A stretch of 64,000 nt of DNA from Przewalskia tangutica (GCA_029844215.1 CM056738.1:75818093-75882092); one strand, 5' to 3'; shown: positions 1-11,037, counted from the first letter of the stretch. Made by a program: numbers and translations. The notes: generated from the letters alone by a model not told the origin.

Positions 1-2548
1 TTTAGCTTATTTTCTAAAAAAACTGTAGTTATTGGCAGCAGTTGCATTGTGAAGGACAACCAATGAAGCTCACTGCTGAGCTAAGGTTAATTTGCTTAGT
101 TTCTTGTAAATTGTTGCGTCGTAACTTGTCATTTAGCAAGGTACAAATAAGATATTTTGAGGGTGTACAAACTTAGTTACTTAGATGCATTAACTTCTCC
201 ATCAAACAGGTGATTGCATGCTGGCAAAGAATTGACAACATGGTTTCATATTTGAGAAAAAGGTCTGATGCTGCAAATCTGGCTTCAGGCTCCTGTTGTA
301 TCATTGCTGGGGCAGAGCACTGAAGCTTGCTGGATTCTATCACATGGTGGGTACGTTACTGGATAATATAGCAACTAACAAGCTGGGATGGACAATAAAA
401 GAATTATGTTTCCTTTGTACCAGCAGCTAACTAGTACTCTACTTCTCAGAAGCTGCTGGATACTTGTTGATTTATTTCTGTGGAGCTTCAGTTATCGAAT
501 GTCTAAGAAATACTTCCTCTTTCCAACGACATTTTTAATATGGAATTTTTTATGTCAGTTGGTATATTTCGTAGAATCTTTCTTATTTTTATTTCTGTTT
601 TGTTTTATCAGGAGAGAGGTGAAGTTCTTCACTGAAACTGTACAAAAATTATGAGTGGGTACATGCTTTCTTGAATTGATATTATTTCTGCACTCTGTCC
701 CTTGTTAGAGGGAAATTGAACTAAAGACTGTCTACTTGGTGGGAACCAGATTGCTGTGTGGCTTAATGATCTCACAAGATGGTGATACACACACCAGATT
801 TGCTGGAATCGCGTACAAGGCTCAGGTATTATCATTGCTTTAGCTGTTACCATTGTAATTTCTTTGATTCCGCCTTTATTTTATATTGTAATGTAATTAT
901 TCTGCTTCCGTAATTAAAACTCTTTGTTTATGATGCTAGTGTTCTGCCAGGTGCTGTTGGTGTGAATCCCATGATTACTATCTCCACTGCATACTGCCTA
1001 TCTTCTAAGAATATTGCAGAGATGATAAAACAAGGAAATTCTCTAGATAAGTTATCCTCTATATTTATTTTGTTTCAATACAAAGTTGTAATGTCTTGTC
1101 CTTCTTAGAGTGTTCATATATTTGTAATTTGCATTTAACTCGATATTTTTCATTTTTAACTAGTGAGATATGTATACCTAGTGGATCAAGAGGATCTCAA
1201 TAAATAAAAGAGTTTAACTAATATCCACCGACGGTGTAAGATTTTCTTTAAATCACAGAACACTCTACAATTTTCACAGAACACTCTGAATAATTGGAAG
1301 AAAAATTGATTTGCTTAGTTCTTTTTTCATTAACTTCTAAAAGAGACAGCTAATAGAGTTACCTCTTATAGTATGCAATCTCAAGGAAGTTGGAAGTATT
1401 CCATGTTGCCATTGTAGAGGTACTGGTTTTTTCTTTTAATTTTTCGCTCCATTATGAAGTTTTACCATTCAACTTTATATTGTTTTCTTGTAGACAATTG
1501 AGCTTTTATTATATGCTGCAACTATAACAGCTATAGATCTCCTTACCGATGCTCACTTTGTAGTGGTTTATTACTAGAAAGTTAACCAAGGCAAATGTTC
1601 TTTTACTACTCCTATTTATGAATGTGTCTGTAAATTGTCAACAGATAAGTGCTAGCAACAGCGATGGAGGTCTCAAGTTTCTCGAAAGTGCTAAAGATCT
1701 GCCAACGATAAGTAAGTGCTACTGGAAAACATTTAAATGCACGTACCATGAGTAGAGTGTGGGACAACATGGACCTTACATGCAGATAATCTGGGGCAAC
1801 CAATTTTATGTCTAAGTTAATAACTAACTTGCAGTTGAAAAAAGCTAATCTGAATATCTTACTTTATCTATACTCTAATATGGATGTTAAAAGAAAGGCT
1901 TGAGTTAGTCTGTGCATAATTACATTATTTTTTAGACAATGCTGTTGTCTTGAGAAAGAACAAATCGAACATTTTGAGATGTGGATCATCAGTGTGTGAC
2001 AATGGTGGGAAGTTGGTCAGAGGAACACAGAATTTTCGGGGTGTTGTTCCTTACTTGGTGTGTGAGGAATGTTCAACTTATGCAGGACTATATTGAAGCT
2101 AATGGAAAATGCAGCCATCTTTAAAATTCATGTTTTCTGATTTAAGGAAAAGAAGAGAACATTATTTAGAAGCTTAGAAGTAGTTTTAAACTTGCATTAT
2201 ATGTTTACTTTTTCACCTGCTCAATTCATTTTTTTAACCTTGAATCTAAGCATGCATTTTGCAGTACACATGAAATAGTCAAGTGAATTAATTTCGATCT
2301 TCAAACATGTGATCAAACTTTTTGCCACTTCAAACAGTGTCTTAGTCATTTTGCTTGTAAAGATGTTTGTAACAGTTTAACAATGCTTAAGAAAATTTCC
2401 GAGCATTATTTATTAGTAGAAAAATTTCCATCTTGTTATACTTTTTTAATGATTTAACCTTCTTTTTTGTAAATTATCTTATTTACTTAACTTTTTTTGT
2501 GCCTGATGATCTTCTAATTGTTGTTCTTCATTTTTCAAAACGTTGCAG
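1..2548. other. AT-rich DNA without recognisable gene
   Basis: No long open frame, RNA gene or mobile element is recognised here. Short GC-richer islands near 200-330, 700-830, 930-1040 and 1940-2100 look less random than the AT-rich sequence between them and could be exons of a decayed gene, but I could not match any of them to a family. The small open frames are interrupted and have no coding signature. Confidence 0.5.
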
Positions 2549-2617
2549 ATTGCAGATGTCTGGTCTTGTGGAGTGACTTTGTATGTCATGCTGGTGGGAT
2601 CATACCTTTTGATTTAG
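2549..2617 (+). pseudogene. SnRK2-type protein kinase exon fragment, frameshifted
   Basis: Directly after a splice-acceptor-like TTGCAG, the frame reads IADVWSCGVTLYVMLVGSY, which matches kinase subdomain IX of the plant SnRK2 (SNF1-related kinase 2) family. In intact members the tyrosine is followed by PFEDP. Here one base is missing (CATACC-TTTTGA), so the frame runs to a TAG at 2615. No other kinase exon was found within 2 kb on either side. The piece is therefore an isolated relic, probably a captured or truncated copy rather than a working gene. Confidence 0.6.
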
Positions 2618-3110
2618 ACAATATTTGTAATTTTTGAAGTTAAAACAATATTATGTTTTTTGTTGTTGTATTTGATGATAACATTAGATGTTTTAAAAAC
2701 AGTTTGTAATGTTTCGATTTAATGTATTAGAACAATTTCATTATGTGGGTGACATTTTAGTTATAATATATTTACAATTCTAATTTATTTTCATTTAATA
2801 AACTAAAATTAAAATATAAAAAAATGTCAAAAAATAATTTTTCCGTCAATTTAAATCAAATTTAATAAAAAAAATCACCAATTTAAATTAATTTTATTTA
2901 AAGTTTTCTGCCAAAAATATTATTTAATTAATAATTTTACGGGAAAATTTAAAAAAAGAGGGAAAAGTAAGTTAAACATCACATTTTGTGACGGTTTTTA
3001 TAACCGTCACAAAAATTGTCACAACAACCCCTATGAATTTGTGACAATACCTACCGTGACACTTAGAAAAATCGTCTAACCGTCACGGTAGATCTTTTTT
3101 TTTTGTAATG
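2618..3110. repeat. AT-rich segment with inverted repeats, possible CACTA-type terminus
   Basis: The segment ends with short motifs in both orientations, TTTGTGACGG and CCGTCACAAA near 2990-3020 and CCGTGACAC / CCGTCACGG near 3053-3090, followed by a T-run and TTTGTAATG. Clustered subterminal inverted repeats next to such an end resemble CACTA (En/Spm) elements, whose reverse end reads ...TTGTAGTG. The match is imperfect and I could not place the other end or a target duplication. Confidence 0.3.
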
Positions 3111-3454
3111 GCAACAGATTCGTTCAAGTGATAATACGAATGATTTGTTCACTAAATCTCTACCAACTGCAACTTTCGAGAAGATGATGCACAAGATTGG
3201 AATGCGAAAACTCAAACATTTGGACTGAAGTTCTCATCAGGGGGAGTTAATACATGTTCTACTCTTCTTTCCGTATAAGGTTTTGTCACACTGAATTTTT
3301 CTTGTAAGGTTTTTAATGAAACAATCAAAATGTGTATTATTAGAAATGTGTACTCTTTTTCCTTCGCTAGAATTTTTCCCACTGAATTTTTTCTAGTAAG
3401 ATTTTAACGAGGCATATTATCTATCAAAAATCAAAATAGACATCCAAGGGGGAG
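3111..3454 (+). mobile_element. Ty1/copia polyprotein 3' end and 3' untranslated part
   Basis: The open frame from 3115 encodes 37 residues ending at TGA 3226-3228 and includes RSSDNTNDLFTKSLP and ATFEKMMHKIGM. This is the typical C-terminal end of the Ty1/copia RNase H domain. Purine tracts (CAGGGGGAG near 3238 and AAGGGGGAG at 3446-3454) follow, the second directly before the LTR, as expected for a polypurine tract. Everything upstream of this stretch of the element is missing; it abuts the inverted-repeat segment on the left, so the element was truncated. Confidence 0.75.
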
Positions 3455-3652
3455 TGTTATAAATATTATTATATATTGTGGATGTCTATCTTTAGGAGAA
3501 ATATTAGGGCTAATAACTTTGGAACCAAGTCAATTTTCTCCTATAAATAGAGATGTTTCCCTCGTTGTATTTCATCCTTCAAGAGAAATAAGACATCTCT
3601 TCTCTCTTTCTCAATAATATTCATGTTCTAGTTTTATTATTATTTCATAACT
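3455..3652 (+). mobile_element. Copia 3' LTR (about 200 bp)
   Basis: It starts with TGTTATAAATATT immediately after the polypurine tract and ends near TTTCATAACT, slightly decayed from the expected CA end. It contains a plausible TATA box, CTATAAATAG near 3541, followed by the short transcribed leader expected of an LTR promoter. No matching 5' LTR lies in the window. Confidence 0.65.
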
Positions 3653-3738
3653 GGAAAGAAATAATATTTTTTACTAATTCCAAAGAGTTATACTAACCAA
3701 ATTATATTTGTAATGACCCACCAAATCGAATCTCCCGT

Positions 3739-3998
3739 AAAAGTGAGGAGTCTCACCCGCAAGGGTAGCCAAGTTGGTGTAGCAGTAGAGCGCGGGACCG
3801 TAAGGTCACGAGTTCGATCCCCTGCATAAACCTTTTTGGTTGAGCCTGTCACACATGGCTTGCCAAGTGTGGTTAATCGGCTGACGTGATTTGCAGGCTA
3901 TTGCGTCAGCCCGGGGTTTACCCTGTGCGCACTCGAAAGAGTAGCGGCTGCGGATTCCTTCGTAAAAAAAAAAAAAAAAAAAAAAAAGTGAGGAGTCT
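3739..3998 (+). mobile_element. tRNA-derived SINE with poly(A) tail and 15-bp target duplication
   Basis: The body is 3754-3987 and the duplication AAAAGTGAGGAGTCT lies at 3739-3753 and 3984-3998, overlapping the tail. An RNA polymerase III A box, TAGCCAAGTTGG, is at 3766-3777 and a B box, GAGTTCGATCC, at 3810-3820. A tRNA-unrelated body follows and ends in a run of about 24 A. The layout is that of plant tRNA-derived SINEs such as the Solanaceae SolS/TS families. The perfect duplication implies a fairly recent insertion. Confidence 0.85.
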
Positions 3999-4134
3999 TT
4001 GCGTTGTGCAGACGTAACGAGAATCGTGCCATTATCAATTCCATTAGTTTCTTTTTCCAGCTTGCATTTTCTCAAACATTTAAAAGCTAATTTTCTGGGA
4101 CTACAAATATGTAATACGGATTATAATGTTGATA

Positions 4135-4438
4135 GGGCTGGTTTGATACGCTATATTACGCTAGACTGCACTCGACAAAAAAATAATATAGCGTTTGGTG
4201 GACGTTTTTCGCCGGACTGAACTCTACTATTTCTAAAAATAGTATATTTTAACTGTTATTTTTGAGACTCATCTAGTAAATGGGTATCCCCTGGACTTTA
4301 CTAAAATAAAAAAATACAGTTCATTATATATTAATACTCTAATATCGTCTATTATATATTAATACAGTCCAGTCCATTAATATACAGTACAGTCCAATAT
4401 AAAAATATACAATTCAGTGCGACGTAACAAATGAGCCC
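4135..4438. mobile_element. MITE-like element, 304 bp
   Basis: The ends are imperfect inverted repeats: GGGCTGGTTTGATACG on the left and, read from the right, GGGCTCATTTGTTACG. The flanking trinucleotide ATA is the same on both sides, a 3-bp target duplication as in PIF/Harbinger elements, although those prefer TWA. The interior is AT-rich and repeats CAGTCCAGTCC-like motifs. There is no coding capacity. Confidence 0.5.
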
Positions 4439-4629
4439 ATATAGACAGTAAAAGTTTGTTAACTTGAGTAATGTCAATTCTAAACTTTTTTGGAATTACA
4501 AATACGTATTCGTATCGAAATAAATTGCGATATCAAATCATAAAAATTAAGACAAGAAAAACATTAGGTCATAAAGGGGGAAAATTGGGGAAACTGAGAA
4601 CCAAATTATTGTCTTCAAAAGGACGGTCC

Positions 4630-4895
4630 AACTAACAACAACAAATCCGAAGCCCTAGACTAGTTGGTCTTGAAGGCAGAGGGTATCCTTATTGGGTGGT
4701 GTGGGAGAACTTGATCACAAGTTCGAAGCGCCGAGTAACGCAGTGCGCCCGCTCTTGGGGGCGCATCACAACTGCCAAGTGTGGTTTAACTGACTGACGT
4801 GGTTTGGAAATTTATTGCGTCGATCCGGGGTTTACTGTCTTGTACTCGAAAGAATGGGTTCCTTCGTCAACAAAAAAAAAAACTAACAACAACAA
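4630..4895 (+). mobile_element. Second, related SINE with 15-bp target duplication
   Basis: The body is 4645-4880 and the perfect duplication AACTAACAACAACAA lies at 4630-4644 and 4881-4895. The 3' half shares TGCCAAGTGTGGTT, CCGGGGTTTAC, ACTCGAAAGA and TTCCTTCGT with the SINE at 3754, so both belong to one family. The tRNA-like head is diverged, with a B-box remnant AGTTCGAAGC near 4720, and the A tail is only about 9 nt. Confidence 0.85.
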
Positions 4896-5190
4896 TGAAA
4901 ATTCCATAATATGGATAAATGTACACAGACCTCACGAAATCAAATTCAATTATTAGTATATAAGTTAAATTTCCAGTATCTCATGACCAGTAACCAAATT
5001 GGTTCTTTCATGCTTCATATATATTAATTACTTGTAAAAGAACAAGGGCTGAGATGGCATGGTGAGAGTAAGAGTCAAATTGACTGGTCATATTGTGTGA
5101 CAAATTAAAAAGAGTTAAGACCTTAGCATGGGTTAAAATGAGGTCTATTTTTTATATTCTCTCTATACTACATGTTTTCTTTTCCCCCCA
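4896..5190. other. Upstream region of the phosphatase gene
   Basis: AT-rich sequence that presumably holds the promoter of the downstream gene. TATA-like strings occur (for example TTTTTATATTC near 5150) but none can be assigned with confidence. No other feature is seen. Confidence 0.35.
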
Positions 5191-5232
5191 CAAATCATGA
5201 ATGTTATCTCATGAGACAACATTCATGATTTG
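5191..5232. promoter_or_regulatory. 42-bp near-perfect palindrome upstream of the phosphatase
   Basis: Arms CAAATCATGAATGTT and AACATTCATGATTTG (15 bp each, perfect complements) enclose an inner perfect palindrome TCTCATGAGA; a single A/C mismatch separates arm from core on each side. It lies about 195 bp before the start codon, in the promoter or 5' untranslated region. It could form a strong hairpin in RNA, a cruciform in DNA, or bind a dimeric factor. No function can be assigned from sequence. Confidence 0.6.
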
Positions 5233-5426
5233 CTCATCACCTTCTTCCTCTTCTTTTATTCTTACACTCTATATCTCAGATTAATTAGAAGAGGAACATA
5301 ATTAACTAATTAAACCATTTTTTTTTTGCAGAATTAACCTTGATTAATTACATGTAATAATGGCTTTAATCTACCAAGACAAGATCTGATATATTTTCTA
5401 AGGGGGTTGAATATAATTAATTGGAG

Positions 5427-8400
5427 ATGGGTGCATGTTGTACCTGTCAAAGGGGACAAAAATTGGAAGGCAAGAATCATCAGAGTTATTTTGAGGAGAA
5501 TAATAATGGGGAGCAAAAAGAGGCTGAAGATGATTATCAAAGCATTGTAGGAAGAGGAGATTTTGGTGCCAATATAAGGTTGTGTGGATTTTCTAAATTT
5601 GTATCAATGTATAGTCAACAAGGTAAAAAGGGGATCAATCAAGATGCCATGACTGTTTGGGAGGTATTCTTCTTTCCCATTCCTTTATATTATAATTAGG
5701 CTGAAAAGTTCATCTATCTTTTTCCATCATCCTATATTCGATTAAAAAAATACCTTAGGGCAGGCCGGTGCACGAAGTATCTCGCGTTGTCCGGAGAAGG
5801 GCCGTATGCTAAGGGGTTAAATCTCTTACTCCCTGTTTCTCCATCATCCTATATCCCATTAAAAAATAATAATACTCCTAACGCAGCTGATGCACAAAGC
5901 ATTCTACGTTCATGGAGGGTTCCGGGGAGGGACACACCCTAAGGGCTTAAAATCTCTTATTCCCCCTTTCTCCATCATACTATATTCCATCCAATATTGT
6001 TTCCCTAATAGATGCAGATTTTCTTCACGATTTTGTGTTTTTTCTTCTTGCAAATCATTTTATGGTAAAATAGGAATATCCTACAATTTAAAGCATAGTA
6101 TGATGCAAATTGTCATTGATATTATGTGCTGATAACTTAATCTTCAGGGTAGGTGCTGAATGATCCCTAAATTCATTTAAATAGAAATTCATTTCTTTCG
6201 TACTAAATTTTCATAGTTGTTCTTGCATTCAGTGGCGGAGATATATCGACTCTGAGCTATGACGTTTTAGCTGTTTTTGAATCTCATTGCCTCCAAATCC
6301 TCATAATGTTGATTTCCCATAGAGGCAGTGGTATTACCTTTCAATTCTAGATGGTAACTCAATCCCCATTCCCCAATGACTCGTTGGACACTGAAAATTT
6401 GCTATGTATAATATAAATAACTCTGTGATTTCTTATCTGAAAGTGGAGGCAGAGGATTGATACCATTATTACACATTATGGTACAGAACTTTGGAGGACA
6501 GAAAGGTATGTTCTTCTGTGGTGTCTTTGATGGACATGGACCCTCCGGCCACAAGGTGGCACGCTACGTTAGAGACTCGTTACCTTTCAAGATTTCATCG
6601 TCCAATGTGATCAATACAAACAATATTAGACGGGATGCCGAAAAAGATAATCAATCTGACAACCCAATCTTTGCTGCATGGAAAGATAAATTTCTCGAGT
6701 CTTTTAAAGAAATGGATGAAGAACTTGAAGGTGAGGGTTCTATTGAAAGCTATTGCAGTGGTACAACTGCAGTGACTTTAGTTAAACAGGTAAAAAAACA
6801 TACTCGAAAGGACGTAAATTTGTTAAACGTGATGATGGTTTCTTTTTTGTTTTTGTTTACATTCTAAGGTGGCCATTATTTTGGAAATTTCAGGGAGAAC
6901 ATTTGATAGTTGGAAATTTAGGGGATTCTCGAGCTATTATTTGCACAAGGGATGACAAAAATGAGCTTGTTGCCGAACAACTCACGGTCGACTTGAAGCC
7001 TAACCTCCCAGGTAATTGTTTTTTTTACACTATCAGTGTATTATAATCAGTTATTTACTAAATAATAATTGCTATAGATAGTTAGCAGGCGAATACAAGA
7101 TTTGAACTTTATGAGTTCTGGATTTTAGGACAACAACATTAAGTGTTAGCAACTGGGTTCTCAATTTAATTTTTGTACATATTTAGTAAATTCCTTAATA
7201 CATATATACAATTTGGACCAAAGCTGCCGAGTCCTGCCAAACCTGTATTGTATAGCCTAGATCCGTGCGTGGTTAGCTGTTGTTACATGTTATTGTCAAA
7301 AACCTTTACGCTGTGATGGTTACAAAAGTTGCTTTTAGTAGATTTATTTCATTTTGTTAATACATTGTGCAATCATTTCATCAGCTGAATATGAGAGAAT
7401 CAAAAGTTGTGAAGGAAGAGTAATGGCAATGGAAGAAGAACCAAATATATACAGAGTGTGGATGCCTGATCAAGATTGTCCTGGCCTTGCCATGGCTAGA
7501 GCTTTCGGAGATTTTTGCTTGAAAGACTTTGGTCTCATCTCAGTCCCGGAAGTATATTATAGAAAGCTCACTGAAAAAGATGAATTCATTGTCTTGGCAA
7601 CAGATGGGGTAAGTCATGAATTCAAACTTCTTGCATATTCCCCTAATCCTGTTTTTTTTACTTATACTTGCAGAAAAGAACAATGCAATCTTAATATGTC
7701 TCTAAATTTGCGAGGATAACTACATGTCTTTGTGTAGCTTTGTTAGTCAAATAGTTATGACATTGTTCATTTAAGATGAGCTTTAATGGAGCGGAATGGT
7801 CAGTGATCATTCATGTAGCGGACTCCAACTTTCTTGGGTTCGTAGTTATTGTAGTATTACTACATTGCTCCCTCATATGCCAATATCTATGTTGCTTGGA
7901 TTCTCCAAAATGTTGGCGCAACCGTGTCGAATCCTCCAAAATGCACTACTTTTAGAGGATCCAACATGCATCCATCTTTTGAAGAGTCCGAGCAACATAG
8001 GCCAAAATTGGAATCAGACATCGACATCTCACGAGCAGTGGCGGAGCCACGTGAAGCAAGGTGGTGCAACTGCACCAACAATTTTTTGGAAATTTTCGAT
8101 AAAAACGACGTCGTTTTGGATGAAACGGTGCGTTTTAATTTTCTTCGATCAATTTTTTTTTTGGCTGCACAAAAACATCTCTGCGCCACTGCTCACGAGG
8201 AAGCTCCACATGACACATTTTGGCCAACACTAAAGGACAAGAGGGGGATTCATATTCTTAGAGTCAATGAGTTCAGAATAGTCGCAATATAACATTTTAA
8301 ATTTTACTTTTCACACCCGTATATATAATTCTAGTAAATAACAGTTGGTTCCACCGGCCACTATGTAAGACCTTAAGCGACTAATAGACTTAATAAGGGA

Positions 8401-8838
8401 ACTCATCATTCTTTTTTTGTGTGTGTATAGTTGTGGGATGTTTTAAGCAACGATGAAGTGATCCGGATAGTAGCTACAGCGAGGAAGCGATCTATTGCAG
8501 CAAGACTGGTGGTGCATCATGCAGTTCGAGTCTGGAAATACAAGTACCCATGTGCCAAGATCGATGATTGTGCAGTGGTATGCTTGTTCTTGAAACGCCC
8601 AAAGCCTCTGCTAACGAAATCATTGTCAGTAGTGACCGAGCTGAGCTTAAATTACACAGAGATAGCAAGCTACACCCCCAACTCCAAGATAGATGATGGT
8701 CTTGATACACTGCTAAATTATCAACTCAAGGAAGAAAAAGATCCAAATGTTGCAACTGGACTTAATGATGATCATAGAAAGAGTTCTTCGAGGCATGCTC
8801 GTTACCTTAGCAGAAGAAAATCTGCAATGAATTTTTAG
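5427..8838 (+). CDS. Protein phosphatase 2C family protein (five exons, 429 aa)
   Basis: Exons are 5427-5663, 6487-6789, 6894-7011, 7385-7608 and 8431-8838, all with GT..AG introns and joining in frame to 1,290 bp. The product is a Mg/Mn-dependent serine/threonine phosphatase most like plant clade E PP2Cs. It begins MGACC, an N-myristoylation/palmitoylation signal that suggests membrane attachment. Core motifs in order are GINQD (metal Asp 73), VFDGHG (Asp 94, Gly 95), SGTTAV (170-175), GNLGDSRA (187-194), DLKP (213-216), GLAMARAFGD (253-262), LATDGLWD (Asp 293) and DDCAVV (Asp 340). All metal-binding aspartates are present, so catalysis should be intact. Residues after about 350 form a family-variable tail, basic near the end. 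The start was chosen because the myristoylation motif follows it directly. An AATAAA polyadenylation-type signal is at 8872-8877. Substrate is unknown. Confidence 0.9.
5720..5990. repeat. Degenerate dispersed repeat, tandem copies in intron 1
   Basis: Two related blocks of about 120 bp (roughly 5755-5875 and 5879-5990) share GGTGCACGAAG / GATGCACAAAG, a CCGG-rich core, and the tail CTCCATCATCCTATAT; a further copy of the tail precedes them near 5722. The GTGCAC...CCGGGGA pattern is common in plant intergenic DNA. It lies within intron 1 of the phosphatase and has no coding content. Confidence 0.45.
6230..6240. repeat. Solitary MITE-terminus-like motif in intron 1
   Basis: CAGTGGCGGAG equals the terminal repeat of the complete element at 8036-8191. 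No second end is seen nearby, so this is either a relic of a deleted copy or chance. Confidence 0.3.
7887..8000. mobile_element. MITE in intron 4, 114 bp
   Basis: Inverted ends CTATGTTGCTTGGATTCT and, from the right, CTATGTTGCTCGGACTCT enclose an almost palindromic body in which GGATCCTC/GAGGATCC-type segments around 7930-7965 are mutual complements. I associate this sequence type with a MITE widespread in Solanaceae (from memory, not searched). A clear target duplication was not found. Confidence 0.65.
8028..8199. mobile_element. hAT-type MITE in intron 4 with 8-bp target duplication
   Basis: The element is 8036-8191 (156 bp). Its ends are CAGTGGCGGAG and, from the right, CAGTGGCGCAGAG. The perfect 8-bp duplication CTCACGAG lies at 8028-8035 and 8192-8199, the length made by hAT transposases. 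It sits 28 bp from the preceding MITE and inside the 822-bp intron 4, whose splice sites it leaves untouched. Confidence 0.85.
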
Positions 8839-9087
8839 TTCATTATAATCAGCAGTAATGTGTGAAACTAAAATAAATGTAAGCTATAAAATTAAATTAA
8901 ATACTTGTATGTATTTTGATTTGTATAGTAGTCAAATAGCGCAAGGCAAAATAGTCTGGTTGGGTAAAATGATGGTATATCTAGTAAACTATGACAAAAT
9001 GAGGATTGACACTTTGGAGAGTTGATAATGTTGTTGGTAGATAACCTAGCTGCCCTTGTCATGAATCATGATACAGCTCGGGTTGAG
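8839..9087. other. 3' flank of the phosphatase and gap before the array
   Basis: The polyadenylation-type signal at 8872-8877 and AT-rich sequence belong to the phosphatase 3' end. Homology to the tandem units begins near 9088. Nothing else is recognised. Confidence 0.5.
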
Positions 9088-9502
9088 GATTGAGGAAACA
9101 TAGCAGCTACTGGTCTGGGTGGGGATAAGCTTGCTTTTCACAAACTTATCTTCAAAATGCGAACCTTGTTAGACTAGTGCCTGACGTTCTTTTTATTCCA
9201 TCATGTTCCATTTCAGATAGGCCGCTAATATTAAAATAATAAGTAAACTAGATATCAAACCAAATATTTTTCTCGTACCCTAAATCGCCCTCCCCCTTCC
9301 CCCACCCCCATTTTGTATCCCTAAATAAAATAAAATGAGTGCCTTTGTTAGGCTACGGTCCCAGTACACCGTAGTCTGCTTTTTTCGGCGTTTACAACCA
9401 TTAAGTTTACATCTTTTCTGAAATATATATAAGTTACTTCATCAACATCTTTTGCTGGTACAGATCGGTTAAGTAAACATTTCAAGAAGTCTTCGACACC
9501 AA
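9088..9502 (+). repeat. Diverged left-end flank, L-type
   Basis: The sequence follows the 3' part of the L spacer (TAGCAGCTA, GGATAAGCTTG, TAGGCCGCTAATATTAA, AAATGAGTGCCTTTG) with many substitutions. The last 60 bp before the tRNA instead reads GCTGGTACAGATCG...AAACATTTCA and lacks the TATATATTAAG box of inner units. The same variant flank reappears at the right end (62413-62556). Confidence 0.75.
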
Positions 9503-9574
9503 GTCGTTGTAGTATAGTGGTAAGTATTCCCGCCTGTCACGCGGGTGACCCGGGTTAGATCCCCGGCAACGGCG
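9503..9574 (+). tRNA. tRNA-Asp(GTC), copy 1 (left edge)
   Basis: 72 nt with complete stems. The only change from consensus is C55 to A in the T loop (GGTTAGATCC), which weakens the B box and the D-loop contact. A run of five T follows. It has the founder-type upstream flank. Confidence 0.5.
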
Positions 9575-10060
9575 TCACTCTTTTTAAAATCGTTTAGAGT
9601 CGTTCCAAATTTTATTTCTACCTTAAAAAGCATCTAAACGATCAAATGATTTTGAAACAATGGTTAAATGTTAATCAGCAATAAAGTGGCTATTTGCTGA
9701 TTTCTTCCCCCATCAATGTGGGTATTTTCATTCTTCTAAAACAAGCTCGCCCATCTACTCCAAAGTTTGGTTTTTATATATTAAATGTATTAGGTTGGAA
9801 GAAAATTATTTTTCATGAAAAATGTTTTTTTTTGAATTTCATGGATCTCTTTTAGTTATAAATGAGCTTAAGGTGTGGAATTCATTAATCTATTAGAGAT
9901 AAAGAAAATTTGATAAAAATAAACAAAATATTTAAACTTATAAAGTTGATGAAACTAATTCTGCTGGTTCTACAGAATCCGCAGCTATATAGCTACTTTG
10001 TCAACATCTTCTGCTGGTTAGAAAATTTTATATTAAGTTGCATGGAGCCCTTAACACCAA

Positions 10061-10132
10061 GTCGTTGTAGTATAGTGGTAAGTATTCCCGCCTGTCACGC
10101 GGTTGTCGCGGGTTCTATCCCCGGCAACGGTG
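10061..10132 (+). pseudogene. tRNA-Asp pseudogene, copy 2
   Basis: 72 nt with five substitutions at gene positions 43, 46, 48, 56 and 71, affecting the anticodon stem, variable region, T stem and T loop. The anticodon remains GTC. Confidence 0.7.
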
Positions 10133-11037
10133 TCACTCTTTTTAAAATCAGTTAGAGTCGTTCCAAATTTTATTTCTACCTTAAAAAGCATCTAAACGAT
10201 CAAATGATTTTGAAACAATGGTTAAATGTTAATCAGCAATAAAGTGGCTATTTGCTGATTTCTTCCCCCATCAATGTGGGTATTTTCATCCTTCTAAAAC
10301 AAGCTCGCCCATCTACACCAAAGTTTTGTTTTTATATATTAAATGTATTAGGTTGGAAGAAAATTATTTTTCATGAAAAATGCTTTTTTTTGAAAAAATA
10401 AGTGAGAGTCTTACTTATTTTCTTGTATTTTCTATATATACATAAAATATAACTTTCTCCGTTTTATGTTTAAGTCTTTACATGTTTCAATTGTCATATA
10501 ACTATACCAGACGGAATTGTTGGGGTAAGTAAGCAGAATAAAATTTTAATTTCCGTTGAGCCTTATTTATGTGTTTTGAACCCAACAAAACCCTTCACGT
10601 GGGAAGTTTAAAAGATGAGAAAACTTAGCAGCTATCGGTCTGGGTGAGGATAAGCTTGATTCTTCACAAACTTATCTCCAAAAAGCGACCTTGTTAGGCT
10701 AGTGCTTGGCGTTCATTTTATTTCATCATGTTCCATTCCAAATAGGCCGCTAATGTTAAATAATAAGTAAGCTAATTATCGTTAGACCAAATGTCCGTCT
10801 CGTATACAAAATCACCCACCCTCCCCCTTCTCCTCTCATTTTGTCTCGCCTAAATAAAATGAGTGTCTTTCTTAGGCTACGTCTCGACTACTGCTTGTTG
10901 TCGCGTTCACAACCAATAAGTTATATATATAACAAAAATACTCGGGTTCTACGAATCCGCACTATATAGCTATGTCGTCAACATCTTCCTTTGGTTAGAA
11001 AATTATATATTAAGTTGCATGGAGCCCTTAACACCAA

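Noticed and set aside
1..2100. Possible decayed host gene at the left edge
   Set aside because: A few GC-richer islands look exon-like, but none could be tied to a family and no consistent splice pattern emerged.
3806..4220. Small open frames at the first SINE
   Set aside because: They lie in the SINE body and its A tail (poly-F/poly-K translation) and have no coding signature.
5890..6132. 80-residue open frame in PP2C intron 1
   Set aside because: It covers the degenerate dispersed repeat and lies in an intron with good splice sites on both sides.
7796..8292. Overlapping open frames of 100-145 residues on both strands in PP2C intron 4
   Set aside because: They consist of the two MITEs, whose inverted repeats keep frames open in both directions.
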